The notes under the pieces: generated by a model
What the model was told of the DNA's origin: nothing
The model's database searches: none
The model's input: the letters and a program-made list of their open reading frames with translations, nothing else
From: Enterocloster bolteae
GTDB lineage: Bacteria; Bacillota; Clostridia; Lachnospirales; Lachnospiraceae
Length of the DNA stretch: 64,000 nucleotides
Reading direction: 5' to 3'
NCBI GenBank assembly: GCA_021772025.1
Contig: JAETNT010000020.1
Coordinates: forward strand, 1-64,000
Made by a program: the position numbers and the translations under genes
Part shown: in pieces, positions 43,209 to 51,920 of the stretch
How positions within the stretch are numbered: the stretch's first letter is position 1
Layout: the number at the start of each line of letters is the position of its first letter

Positions 43209-44179
43209 TAGCTCCATCCGGCGGCATTTTTTTCTGCCAGGCATCGGATGGACTCGGAGTATTCAGTTGGTGTCATGCCGGTCTGCTTCTTAAACTGCCG
43301 GGAAAAATAGTGAATAGAGCTATACCCCAGACGGTCGGCGATCTGGGAAAAATTCATGTGATCATTCCGGATCATCTGCTTGGCAGCGTCAATTTTCAGC
43401 CGGATAAAAAAATCAATAACCCCGCAGTGATAAAAACTGTAAAACAGCCGGGAGAGCTGGGAACTGCCAATCAAATTATCCCGGCAGATCTGCTGAAGGG
43501 TAAGGGACTCATGAAGATGTTCTTCCAGATAACGCTGGATACGAATACAAATCTCCTTTTTGGCCTCAACGCTGTTGAGAGAGACTCTGCTTAAGCCGAC
43601 ATCAGACGCAGCAGGAAGCGGGACGAAAGATGAGCCCGGGGATATAGAACCAGAGCCGGAAGCAAGGGGCCAATAGCGCCGGTACAGGCAAATTAAAAGC
43701 TCCTCTAAATAATTTTTAATTAGCTGTTCTGCTCCAAAAGCCTGGGGAAGGGAGCGGCGGTGCAGTTCTTCTTGATAAGGATCATTAAGCCGTCCCTGAA
43801 AGGCGTTGCGTGCTTCTATAATAATTCGGGACAGCAGGGAAGCTTCCGTTTCCCGGACAGTTAAGACCTGTCCGGCGAATTGCTTCATAGCTTTGGAACG
43901 GCAGTCAAATGAAATGACTACCAGACTGGGGGAAATACGGCCGTTGGCAATTACGCTGTGAAATTCTCCGGGCTGGTGAAACAGAATGCTTCCGCGCTTT
44001 AAGGTTACCATCCTGTCGTTGGCAGCTGCCTGGATTTCTCCCTTATCCACACATACCAATTCCCAGAAATCATGACATTCCCCAGGAAAATGAAAATCAC
44101 TCATATATTCAAAATAATGGATGGAAACTACGCTTCGAATTGTAATGCTGCTTTTTAAATAGGTATGCTGATAGGCCAT
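43196..44179 (-). CDS. AraC-family transcriptional regulator
   Basis: The 327-aa protein has an N-terminal cupin sensor domain (HDFWELVCVDKGE, LFHQPGEFHS) and a C-terminal pair of helix-turn-helix motifs (SLTLQQICRDNLIGSSQLSRLF and FSQIADRLGYSSIHYFSRQFKKQTG, then MTPTEYS). The position between the phosphorylase gene and the divergent nucleotidyltransferase-kinase operon suggests control of this glycan pathway, probably sensing one of its sugars. GGAGGCAT precedes the ATG. Confidence 0.9.
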   Translation of the reverse strand: MAYQHTYLKSSITIRSVVSIHYFEYMSDFHFPGECHDFWELVCVDKGEIQAAANDRMVTLKRGSILFHQPGEFHSVIANGRISPSLVVISFDCRSKAMKQFAGQVLTVRETEASLLSRIIIEARNAFQGRLNDPYQEELHRRSLPQAFGAEQLIKNYLEELLICLYRRYWPLASGSGSISPGSSFVPLPAASDVGLSRVSLNSVEAKKEICIRIQRYLEEHLHESLTLQQICRDNLIGSSQLSRLFYSFYHCGVIDFFIRLKIDAAKQMIRNDHMNFSQIADRLGYSSIHYFSRQFKKQTGMTPTEYSESIRCLAEKNAAGWSYREP

Positions 44180-44208
44180 AAATGCCTCCTTTCAGGCAGG
44201 AAAGAATC

Positions 44209-44233
44209 TATTTGCATTTTACCATATTTGCAT
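44209..44233. promoter_or_regulatory. Tandem 9-bp direct repeats, possible AraC binding sites
   Basis: TATTTGCAT occurs at 44209-44217 and again at 44225-44233, spaced 16 bases start to start. They lie in the 168-base divergent region between the AraC gene and the nucleotidyltransferase gene. AraC-type regulators often bind such direct repeats. A -10 box TATACT for the plus-strand operon is at 44288-44293, with no good -35. Confidence 0.45.
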
Positions 44234-44347
44234 AGATTATACAAATATGTGGGGAAATTGTGCAAAGAAATAGCAAAGAGATTGGTTTATACTGAGAGTA
44301 ATCAGAAACTTATAAACATGGAAGATCTTAAAAGGAGAGTGCAGTTT

Positions 44348-45274
44348 ATGGGAAAGAAACCGGTATTAGTAGTAATGGCAGCAGGAATGGGGAGTCGCTA
44401 CGGCGGGTTAAAGCAGATTGATCCAATCGATCAATATGGAAACATTATTATGGATTTCTCAATTCATGATGCAGTGGAGGCTGGATTTGAAAAAGTAATT
44501 TTCATTATTAAGAAAGCCATTGAGAAAGACTTTAAAGAGAATGTAGGCAGGAGAATGGAAAGCCGTGTTCAGGTAGAGTATGTTTACCAGGAAATTGACA
44601 AGATTCCGGAAGGCTTTCAAATCCCGGAGGAAAGGGTAAAGCCTTGGGGAACCGGACATGCCCTTCTGTGCTGCAAGGACGTAATTGACGGCCCCTTTGC
44701 CGTAATCAACGCAGATGATTACTATGGCAAGAGCGCTTTTAAAGAGATTTACAACCAATTGTCAACTCATGAGGATGATGACAAATACCAGTATGCTATG
44801 GTAGGCTATAAGCTTTATAATACACTGACGGAAAACGGCCATGTTGCCCGGGGTGTATGCAGCACAGATGAGAACAACAAGCTTACCGATATTGTAGAAC
44901 GGACTCGTATTGAAAAGCACGGAGACGGTGCGGCTTTCACAGAGGATGAAGGAAAGACCTGGACAGAGCTGCCGGAGGAGACGCTGGTATCCATGAATCT
45001 TTGGGGATTTACCGCCAGCTTTTTAGAAGAATTGGATCAGAGATTTGCTAAGTTTTTGGAACAGAATCTTCCGATAAACCCCTTAAAGTGCGAATATTTT
45101 ATTCCTTTTGTAGTAGACGAACTGTTGAAAGAACACAAGGCGGAGGTCACGGTATTAAAAAGTGTAGATCGCTGGTACGGAGTTACTTATAAGGAAGACA
45201 AAGAGATGGTGGTAAAAGCGATCCAGGGATTGAAGGATGAAGGAAAATATCAGGAAAAGTTATGGGAGGACTAA
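44348..45274 (+). CDS. Sugar nucleotidyltransferase (NTP transferase)
   Basis: The 308-aa protein has the nucleotidyltransferase signature VVMAAGMGSRYGGLKQ and a metal-binding Asp in FAVINADDYYG. In the Bifidobacterium lacto-N-biose pathway the equivalent step joins galactose-1-phosphate or GlcNAc-1-phosphate to UDP, so this enzyme probably makes the UDP sugar from the phosphorylase or kinase products. Its exact substrate is not provable from sequence. AAAGGAG lies before ATG 44348; the frame is open farther upstream but without signals. It lies 3 bases ahead of nahK. Confidence 0.82.
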   Translation: MGKKPVLVVMAAGMGSRYGGLKQIDPIDQYGNIIMDFSIHDAVEAGFEKVIFIIKKAIEKDFKENVGRRMESRVQVEYVYQEIDKIPEGFQIPEERVKPWGTGHALLCCKDVIDGPFAVINADDYYGKSAFKEIYNQLSTHEDDDKYQYAMVGYKLYNTLTENGHVARGVCSTDENNKLTDIVERTRIEKHGDGAAFTEDEGKTWTELPEETLVSMNLWGFTASFLEELDQRFAKFLEQNLPINPLKCEYFIPFVVDELLKEHKAEVTVLKSVDRWYGVTYKEDKEMVVKAIQGLKDEGKYQEKLWED

Positions 45275-45277
45275 GGA

Positions 45278-46387
45278 ATGGCAGAGCACGGTACTGAAAA
45301 GATGTTAGAAGCTGCAAAGGCATTTCAGATAGAAGGAACTTTTAAAAGCAGCGGGCTCTATGGAAACGGACATATTAATGCCACTTACGCAATGGTTTGG
45401 GAGCAGAACGGCGAAGAGAGGCGTTATATCCTTCAGAGAGTAAATACCGATATTTTTAAGGATCCGGTTTCTCTCATGAAAAATATTGAAGGAGTTACAG
45501 AGTTCCTTCGGGAAGAGATTGTAAAGCATGGAGGAGATCCGGATAGAGAGACACTAACCCTGATTCCGGCTAAGGATGGAAAAAAGTATTACCGGGACAG
45601 CCTGGGAAGCTATTGGAGAGTATATAAGTTTATCGAAAATGCCACCTGCTATAATCTGGTTGAAAAGCCGGAAGATTTTTACCAAAGCGGAAAAGCTTTC
45701 GGCCATTTCCAAAGGCTGTTGGCCCATTATCCGGCGGAAGAACTTTCTGAGACGATACCGAATTTCCACAATACTCCGGTTCGTTTTGAGACTTTTAAAA
45801 AAGCGGTAGAGGAGGATGTATGCGGACGTGCCGAAGGCGTAAAGGAAGAAATCCAATTTGTCCTGGATCGTAAAAACGAGCTGGGTGTGGCGATGGAAAT
45901 GCAGAAGGAAGGACGTCTGCCTCTGAGGGTTACCCACAATGATACCAAGCTGAATAATATCATGATTGATGATGCAACCGGACAGGCTTTGTGTATTATT
46001 GATTTAGATACGATTATGCCGGGACTCTCTATTTTTGACTATGGTGATTCTATTCGTTTTGGCGCCAATACTGCGGAGGAAGACGAGCCGGATATAAGCA
46101 AAGTGTCCTTATCTCTGCCGCTTTTTGATATTTACACAAAAGGGTTCTTGGAGGGATGCGAGGGCCGCTTGACAGAGGAAGAGATAGATATGCTCCCAAT
46201 GGGAGCCAAGCTTATGACCCTGGAGTGCGGAATGAGATTTTTGACAGATTATCTTCAGGGAGATGTATATTTTAGAATTTCAAGGGAAAACCATAATTTA
46301 GACCGCACCCGTACCCAGTTTGGCCTGGTTGCAGACATGGAAAAGAAATGGCAGGAAATGAAGGCTGTTGTAGAAAAATACAAATAG
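45278..46387 (+). CDS. nahK: N-acetylhexosamine 1-kinase
   Basis: The 369-aa protein has the aminoglycoside-phosphotransferase fold. GNGHINATYAMVW is at the N terminus, RYILQRVNTDIF holds the ATP-binding region, the catalytic loop is VTHNDTKLNNIM and the metal-binding loop is IIDLDTIMPGLSIFDYGD. NahK phosphorylates GlcNAc or GalNAc at C1, which are the free sugars released by the GH112 phosphorylase. It is co-transcribed with the nucleotidyltransferase gene (3-base gap). Confidence 0.92.
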   Translation: MAEHGTEKMLEAAKAFQIEGTFKSSGLYGNGHINATYAMVWEQNGEERRYILQRVNTDIFKDPVSLMKNIEGVTEFLREEIVKHGGDPDRETLTLIPAKDGKKYYRDSLGSYWRVYKFIENATCYNLVEKPEDFYQSGKAFGHFQRLLAHYPAEELSETIPNFHNTPVRFETFKKAVEEDVCGRAEGVKEEIQFVLDRKNELGVAMEMQKEGRLPLRVTHNDTKLNNIMIDDATGQALCIIDLDTIMPGLSIFDYGDSIRFGANTAEEDEPDISKVSLSLPLFDIYTKGFLEGCEGRLTEEEIDMLPMGAKLMTLECGMRFLTDYLQGDVYFRISRENHNLDRTRTQFGLVADMEKKWQEMKAVVEKYK

Positions 46388-46465
46388 GCAAAAGTTTTAC
46401 ATCGGAGAAAGCTTACCTGCTGCAGCAGGCCTCCAGGACGACTGAAAAGCAGGAAGGAATTAGAC

Positions 46466-47398
46466 ATGGATTTAAAATTTAAACCGGTAACAGCAGAAGA
46501 GATCGCCAAAATACTGCCGTTTTTTGGCCTTCGCCCGGACAAGACCTGTGAAAGCGTATTTTTGGATAGTTTTTTGTGGAGAGATTATTATCATATCCAA
46601 TATACCATTTATGCGGAAAAGGGTCTGCTTTGGAAAATGGAAAAGGAAGGGAAAATATATACTTCCATCCCATCCTGCCGTCAGGAGGACTTGCGGGAGC
46701 TTTTTGGAGTTATGAAGACTTACTTCAACCAGGAGTTAAGGGAGCCACTGCGGATTTATCTGGCGGATGAAGATTCTCTGGAATTTTTGAAGCTGGATCC
46801 GGCCGAATTTTCCATAGAAGAGGCCGTGGATTTAAAGGATTACCTTTATGACGGGGAAGCCATGCGGACGCTCTCCGGCAGAAAGCTTCATAAAAAGAAG
46901 AACCATGTCAATTCCTTTATGAAAGCCTATGAAGGACGCTATGAGTTTCGCCGGCTGTGCTGTTCAGATCGGCAGGATGTCTGGGAATTTTTAGATAAGT
47001 GGCGGGCAGGAAAGAATGAACCGGAAGAGGCTATGGAGGGCCTTGATGAAGAGATAGTGGGAATTCACGAGATTCTTAAAAATTGTTCCTATATCCCGGC
47101 TAAAATGGCAGGAGTCTATATTGACGGAGCTCTTCAGGCTTTTTCTGTGGGAAGCTATAATTCTAGAGAAAAGATGGCAGTTATTCATATTGAAAAAGCG
47201 AACCCGGAGATTAACGGGCTGTATCAGTTTATCAATCAGCAGTTTTTAATCCATGAATTTCCGGAGGCAGTGCTGGTCAACCGGGAAGATGATGTGGGAA
47301 TTCCGGGGCTGCGTAAATCCAAGATGAGTTATAATCCTGTTGGCTTTGCAAGAAAATTTATAGTGGAGCAGAAATGGCAGAGGAAATCCGATATTTAA
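46466..47398 (+). CDS. DUF2156 protein (lysyl-phosphatidylglycerol synthase C-terminal-like)
   Basis: The 310-aa protein resembles the GNAT-like catalytic domain of MprF/DUF2156 proteins, with the conserved segments RKLHKKKNHVNSF, LDEEIVGIHEIL and NREDDVGIPGLRKSKMSYNP. Such enzymes transfer an aminoacyl group to a lipid or peptide, but no membrane domain is present, so the acceptor is unknown. AAGGAA precedes ATG 46466. It overlaps the next gene by 25 bases. Confidence 0.85.
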   Translation: MDLKFKPVTAEEIAKILPFFGLRPDKTCESVFLDSFLWRDYYHIQYTIYAEKGLLWKMEKEGKIYTSIPSCRQEDLRELFGVMKTYFNQELREPLRIYLADEDSLEFLKLDPAEFSIEEAVDLKDYLYDGEAMRTLSGRKLHKKKNHVNSFMKAYEGRYEFRRLCCSDRQDVWEFLDKWRAGKNEPEEAMEGLDEEIVGIHEILKNCSYIPAKMAGVYIDGALQAFSVGSYNSREKMAVIHIEKANPEINGLYQFINQQFLIHEFPEAVLVNREDDVGIPGLRKSKMSYNPVGFARKFIVEQKWQRKSDI

Positions 47399-48441
47399 AA
47401 AAGGAAGAGGGAAAAAAGGCCATGGCCCTGTGGGGCCAGGCCTTTTTTGAAGATTCCGAGGAATTTAAGGCTTACTATTTTACAGAGAAAATACGGCAAA
47501 ACAGAATACTGGTAAAAGAAGAAGATGGGCAGATTGTTTCCATGATTCATCTAAACCCCTATAAAATCCGTCTGGGGGAAAGAATCTGTCTGCTGGATTA
47601 CATTGTAGGAGTGGCGACAGAAAAAGAAAAACGCCATCGGGGACACATGAGAGACCTGCTGGGCAGATTGTTTCAGGACGGATATCAGGAAGGGAAGCCA
47701 TTCTGTTTTCTTATGCCTGCTGACAAGGCAATTTACGAACCCTTTGGCTTTCGGTTTATTTTTCACCAGCCCCAGTGGGAGAAGAAGGGGATGGGGAAGG
47801 AATCCGGGCTTAGCATTATTTCCCGACCTGCTTCTGAAGAGAAGGATTTTGAGGAACTGTCTTCCTTTATGGAAAATTGGCTGTCCAGTCGGTTTCAGGT
47901 ATACGGGATTCGAGATCTGCCCTATACGGAGAACCTTATAAAAGAGCTCGCCAGCGAGGACGGGATTATTACCAGAGTTTATCGAGAAGATGTTTTGACA
48001 GGTATTGAAGCAATTTGGGGGCAGAAGGAAAAGGAACGGAGATTCCTGTATTTCCCGGAGATATGGACAAGAGAGACAGAGGCGCCAAAGCCAGCTATTA
48101 TGGCAAGAATTTTAAACTTAAAAAGTTTTTTAGAGTTGTTTTCCTTGAAAGAGGAAGAACAGGAGCCTATGGAGATACTGCTGGATGTAACCGATTCGCT
48201 GATTTCAGAAAATACAGGCCTATGGAGATGGCATTTAACCATACATGGTTCCCGGGCAGAACACATGTCCTGCCATATGGACATTGGAGCCGTTCCTTTT
48301 CCGTGCTCTGTAGACCGGTTAATTCAATGGCTGATGAGAGATAAAGAGTGTTTTCCGCCCGGGTCCTCCCAAATATTTTTGCCTTCCTGGCATAGCCGGA
48401 TCCAGAGATTTCAACATATTTATCTAGACGAAGTGGTGTAG
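47374..48441 (+). CDS. GNAT N-acetyltransferase, Eis-like
   Basis: The 355-aa protein has an N-terminal GNAT domain with the acetyl-CoA loop VATEKEKRHRGHMRDLLG, followed by a second GNAT-like and an SCP2-like part, as in Eis proteins. The substrate is unknown. Its start lies inside the end of the DUF2156 gene, suggesting translational coupling and a shared pathway. Confidence 0.82.
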   Translation: MAEEIRYLKKEEGKKAMALWGQAFFEDSEEFKAYYFTEKIRQNRILVKEEDGQIVSMIHLNPYKIRLGERICLLDYIVGVATEKEKRHRGHMRDLLGRLFQDGYQEGKPFCFLMPADKAIYEPFGFRFIFHQPQWEKKGMGKESGLSIISRPASEEKDFEELSSFMENWLSSRFQVYGIRDLPYTENLIKELASEDGIITRVYREDVLTGIEAIWGQKEKERRFLYFPEIWTRETEAPKPAIMARILNLKSFLELFSLKEEEQEPMEILLDVTDSLISENTGLWRWHLTIHGSRAEHMSCHMDIGAVPFPCSVDRLIQWLMRDKECFPPGSSQIFLPSWHSRIQRFQHIYLDEVV

Positions 48442-48459
48442 TTTTTACGGTTCAACGAC

Positions 48460-48488
48460 TTGTATTTTTTGCTATGTTGTGGCATAAT
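48460..48488 (+). promoter_or_regulatory. Promoter of the F420-ligase-like gene
   Basis: TTGTAT (48460-48465), 17 bases and CATAAT (48483-48488), preceded by TGG as an extended -10. Confidence 0.55.
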
Positions 48489-48570
48489 AAGAAAGGTTTC
48501 TGCCGGGAAGCGGCAAAAACTGCCAAGGAACCGCATAAAAAATCTAGATAAAAAGATGGGAGAATGTTAT

Positions 48571-49770
48571 ATGGACCGTATGGTTGGTACCGTATCACGC
48601 GGTGTAAGAGCCCCGATTATCCGTCAGGGCGATGATTTAGCAAAGATTGTTGTAGATTCTGTTCTGGCCGCCGCTGAAGGCGAGCATTTTGAGATCCGGG
48701 ATAAGGATGTCATTGCCGTTACAGAGGCAGTCGTTGCGAGAGCGCAGGGGAACTATGCCACTACTGCTCAGATTGCTGAGGATGTGAAGAGCAAGTTTGG
48801 CGATGATACAGTAGGAATTCTCTTCCCTATCTTAAGCCGGAACCGATTCGCTATTTGCTTAAAGGGTATTGCTATGGGCTGTAAGAAGGTAGTTCTGATG
48901 CTCAGCTATCCTTCCGATGAGGTGGGAAATCATTTGATTGATTTGGATTTATTGGATGAAAAAGGCGTAAATCCTTGGAGCGATATTTTAACCGAGACTC
49001 AGTACAGAGAGTTATTTGGATATCAAAAGCATTATTTTACCGGTGTAGATTACGTAGAGTATTACAAACAGCTAATTCAGGAAGCAGGCGCTGAGGTAGA
49101 GATTATATTTGCCAATAATCCTAAGGCTATTTTGCAGTATACTGACAGCGTTCTGACCTGCGACATCCACACCCGGCAGCGTACTAAGAGAATTTTAAGA
49201 GCCAGCGGCGCAAAGAAGGTTTATGGACTGGATGATATTATGAATGCCAGCATGAATGGCAGCGGCTATAATGATCGCTATGGCCTGCTGGGCTCTAACA
49301 AAGCTACAGAGGACAGTGTAAAATTGTTCCCCATTCATTGCCAGGATATGGTAGACCGTATTCACGCCATGATTACCGAAAAGACCGGTAAGCAGGTAGA
49401 GGTTATGATCTACGGCGATGGAGCATTTAAAGATCCGGTAGGAAAAATTTGGGAACTGGCAGATCCGGTGGTTTCCCCGGCGTATACTCCCGGATTAGAA
49501 GGCACTCCTAATGAGGTGAAGCTGAAATACCTGGCTGATAATGATTTTGCAGATCTGTCCGGAGATAGCCTAAAAGAAGCAATCAAAGGGTACATTAAGG
49601 AAAAGGATGACAAGGCCGCCAGTTTAAAGGGGACGATGGTTACCGAAGGAACTACCCCCAGGCAGCTTACCGATTTAATAGGTTCTTTAGCAGACTTAAC
49701 CTCCGGCAGCGGAGACAAAGGAACCCCGATTATCTATATCCAGGGATACTTTGATAACTATACCAAATAG
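48571..49770 (+). CDS. Coenzyme F420-0:L-glutamate ligase-like protein
   Basis: The 399-aa protein belongs to the CofE/FbiB ligase superfamily. Family segments are GDDLAKIVVDSVL, IRDKDVIAVTEAVVARAQGNY and KLFPIHCQDMVDRIH, plus the acidic EVMIYGDGAFKDPVGKIWELADPVV. Clostridia of this kind are not known to make F420, and no other F420 gene is seen here, so the real acceptor is probably another molecule. ATG 48571 follows GGGAGA; longer in-frame starts have no SD. Confidence 0.8.
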   Translation: MDRMVGTVSRGVRAPIIRQGDDLAKIVVDSVLAAAEGEHFEIRDKDVIAVTEAVVARAQGNYATTAQIAEDVKSKFGDDTVGILFPILSRNRFAICLKGIAMGCKKVVLMLSYPSDEVGNHLIDLDLLDEKGVNPWSDILTETQYRELFGYQKHYFTGVDYVEYYKQLIQEAGAEVEIIFANNPKAILQYTDSVLTCDIHTRQRTKRILRASGAKKVYGLDDIMNASMNGSGYNDRYGLLGSNKATEDSVKLFPIHCQDMVDRIHAMITEKTGKQVEVMIYGDGAFKDPVGKIWELADPVVSPAYTPGLEGTPNEVKLKYLADNDFADLSGDSLKEAIKGYIKEKDDKAASLKGTMVTEGTTPRQLTDLIGSLADLTSGSGDKGTPIIYIQGYFDNYTK

Positions 49771-49815
49771 CCGGCTGTTTCGCTGCCTGACAATATTTTT
49801 GCAGTAAATACCGAC

Positions 49816-49871
49816 GCAGGAATTCTAACGCAGACCGCATCCCGGCTGTGTGCCAGAGTTCCTGCTTTTTT
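49816..49871 (+). terminator. Rho-independent terminator
   Basis: GCAGGAATTCT (49816-49826) pairs with AGAGTTCCTGC (49855-49865) with one G-T pair, followed by six T. The loop is about 28 nt. Confidence 0.7.
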
Positions 49872-49933
49872 GCTTGTACTGGGAACTTTCGGAAGGTATA
49901 ATGGAAGGGTAAAAAATTTACGGAGGTGTGGAT

Positions 49934-50659
49934 ATGGAAGGTGTTTTGCGCTTAAAGGAGTGGATAAAAGAAAGTAATAATATTGTATTCTTCGGCGGAG
50001 CCGGTGTGTCAACAGAAAGCGGAATCCCGGATTTCAGAAGCCAGGACGGATTGTATAACCAGCAGTACGACTATCCGCCGGAGACCATTATCAGTCACAG
50101 CTTCTATAAAAAGAATCCGGAGGAATTTTACCGGTTTTATAAACATAAAATGCTGTTTCCGGACAGCAGGCCTAATGATGCTCACCGGGCTTTGGCAAAA
50201 CTGGAAGAGGAAGGAAAGCTAAAAGCGGTTATCACTCAGAATATTGACGGGCTTCACCAGACCGCAGGCAGCAAAGAAGTGCTGGAGCTTCATGGCTCTG
50301 TCCATCGTAATTACTGTACCCGCTGCGGCAAATTTTATTCTTTGGAGGATGTGGTGAAGGCCGATGGGGTTCCCCGATGCTCTTGCGGAGGCATTGTTAA
50401 GCCGGATGTAGTGCTGTATGAGGAAGGCCTGGATACGGAAACTATTCGCAAAGCCGTATATTACATCAGCCGCGCCGAAGTCTTAATTATTGGAGGAACT
50501 TCCCTGACCGTTTACCCGGCCGCCGGGCTTATCGACTACTATAAAGGAAATAAAATGGTCCTGGTTAACAAAAGCGTTACTCCCATGGACAGCCGGGCCG
50601 ATTTGGTGATTAGCGGAAAGATTGGGGAAGTTTTTAGACAGGCGGTTTTAGAAATATAA
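49934..50659 (+). CDS. NAD-dependent protein deacylase (sirtuin)
   Basis: The 241-aa protein shows the Sir2 motifs: NAD loop GGAGVSTESGIPDFR, ITQNIDGLHQTAG, the catalytic His in ELHGSVHRNYC and a zinc site built from two C-x-x-C/C-x-C pairs (CTRC, CSCG). It removes acyl groups from lysines. ATG 49934 has GGAGG seven bases upstream; the GTG at 49928 is too close to that SD. Confidence 0.93.
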   Translation: MEGVLRLKEWIKESNNIVFFGGAGVSTESGIPDFRSQDGLYNQQYDYPPETIISHSFYKKNPEEFYRFYKHKMLFPDSRPNDAHRALAKLEEEGKLKAVITQNIDGLHQTAGSKEVLELHGSVHRNYCTRCGKFYSLEDVVKADGVPRCSCGGIVKPDVVLYEEGLDTETIRKAVYYISRAEVLIIGGTSLTVYPAAGLIDYYKGNKMVLVNKSVTPMDSRADLVISGKIGEVFRQAVLEI

Positions 50660-50689
50660 TTGCTAAGAATAAAGAGAGGGATAGAATTT

Positions 50690-51694
50690 ATGTATCAGGC
50701 AGTGGAAAACAGATATGACGGCATGGAATATAAACGATGCGGCAGAAGCGGCATCCTTCTTCCGAGGGTTTCTCTGGGGTTATGGCAGAATTTTGGGTTG
50801 GAAAAGCCGCTGGAGCATCAGAGGGAGATCCTTTTACAGGCCTTTGACAACGGAATTATCCATTTTGATTTAGCTAATAACTATGGCTATCCGGCCAGAG
50901 GGCTGGCAGAAGAAAACTTTGGAAAGATATTAAATTCCGACTTAAGGCCTTACCGGGATGAACTGTTTATCTCTACCAAAGCCGGATATGACTTTTGGCC
51001 CGGCCCTTACGGCAATTGGGGATCTAGAAAATACTTGATAGCCAGCCTGGATCAGAGTTTAAAACGTATGGGAGTGGACTATGTAGATCTATATTATCAT
51101 CATCGCCCTGATCCGGAGACTCCCCTGGAAGAAAGCATGGACGCTTTGACAGATATTGTAAAACGGGGGAAGGCTCTCTATGTAGGAATCTCTAATTATG
51201 GTCCGGAGGAAACGCAAAAAGCCATCAAGATTTTAAAGGATAATGGGACACCGTGCCTGATTCACCAGACCCGCTATAATATGCTTGAGCGCCAAATAGA
51301 AGAAAAGCTGCTGGCAGTTCTAGAAGAAAACGGCGTGGGATGTATAGCCTTCAGTCCGTTGGCTCAAGGAGCTCTGACGGGTAAGTATCTCCACGGGATT
51401 CCCAAAGAATCCAGAGCTTCCAGACAGGGAAACACTGTAAGGGGGCGGTATTTGTCAGAAAATAACCTAAAGAAAATACAGGCGTTGGCGGATCTGGCAG
51501 AACAAAGAGGCCAGTCTCTGGCCCAGATGGCGTTGGCCTGGGTCCTGCGGCGGAAGGAAGTAACCTCTGTTCTTATTGGAGCCAGCAGCAAGGAACAGCT
51601 TGCAGAGAATATAAAAGTTTTAAAACATCTGGATTTTACTGCGGATGAGAGAAAAGCAATCGACGGAATTCTGCAGGATTCCGGTATAAAATAG
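50690..51694 (+). CDS. Aldo/keto reductase (YghZ/glyceraldehyde-3-phosphate reductase-like)
   Basis: The 334-aa protein is a NADPH-dependent TIM-barrel reductase. The catalytic Asp-Tyr-Lys-His set can be placed in HFDLANNYGY, ISTKAGYD and LYYHHRPDPETP, and the C-terminal cofactor segment SVLIGASSKEQLAENI is present. The length and the ANNYG motif resemble the YghZ group. ATG 50690 follows AGAGAGGGA; it is 30 bases behind the sirtuin gene. Confidence 0.88.
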   Translation: MYQAVENRYDGMEYKRCGRSGILLPRVSLGLWQNFGLEKPLEHQREILLQAFDNGIIHFDLANNYGYPARGLAEENFGKILNSDLRPYRDELFISTKAGYDFWPGPYGNWGSRKYLIASLDQSLKRMGVDYVDLYYHHRPDPETPLEESMDALTDIVKRGKALYVGISNYGPEETQKAIKILKDNGTPCLIHQTRYNMLERQIEEKLLAVLEENGVGCIAFSPLAQGALTGKYLHGIPKESRASRQGNTVRGRYLSENNLKKIQALADLAEQRGQSLAQMALAWVLRRKEVTSVLIGASSKEQLAENIKVLKHLDFTADERKAIDGILQDSGIK

Positions 51695-51708
51695 GCTGGG
51701 AGGGGACA

Positions 51709-51909
51709 ATGGAAAAGCAAAATTATGAAGTGGGAGATGTGGTAACCTTAAAAAAACCCCATCCTTGCGGCAGCAAAGAATGGGAGATCCTTCGGATAGG
51801 GCAGGATTTTCGCCTGAAATGCAAAGGCTGCGGCCACCAGGTTATGGCGCCTAGAAGAATGGTAGAAAAAAATACCAGAGGCCTTATAAAAAAGGAAAAC
51901 CAGGCCTAA
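51709..51909 (+). CDS. DUF951 protein
   Basis: The 66-aa protein is a small beta-barrel-like domain with VGDVVTLKKPHPCGSKEWE and a zinc-like Cys set (C-G in PCGS, C-x-x-C in CKGCG). DUF951 genes are common near rpsF-ssb-rpsR in Firmicutes, and that operon lies about 1.1 kb downstream here. Function is unknown. GGGAGGGG precedes the ATG. Confidence 0.85.
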   Translation: MEKQNYEVGDVVTLKKPHPCGSKEWEILRIGQDFRLKCKGCGHQVMAPRRMVEKNTRGLIKKENQA

Positions 51910-51920
51910 AAAGCCGCTTC

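Noticed and set aside
46416..46429. Perfect 14-bp palindrome CCTGCTGCAGCAGG between nahK and the DUF2156 gene
   Set aside because: It has no U tract and no promoter nearby, and a single GC-rich palindrome of this size can occur by chance; not enough for an operator call.
48460..48570. Longer N terminus of the F420-ligase-like protein from 48460
   Set aside because: This stretch contains the promoter -35 and -10 boxes and has no SD; ATG 48571 fits the family start.
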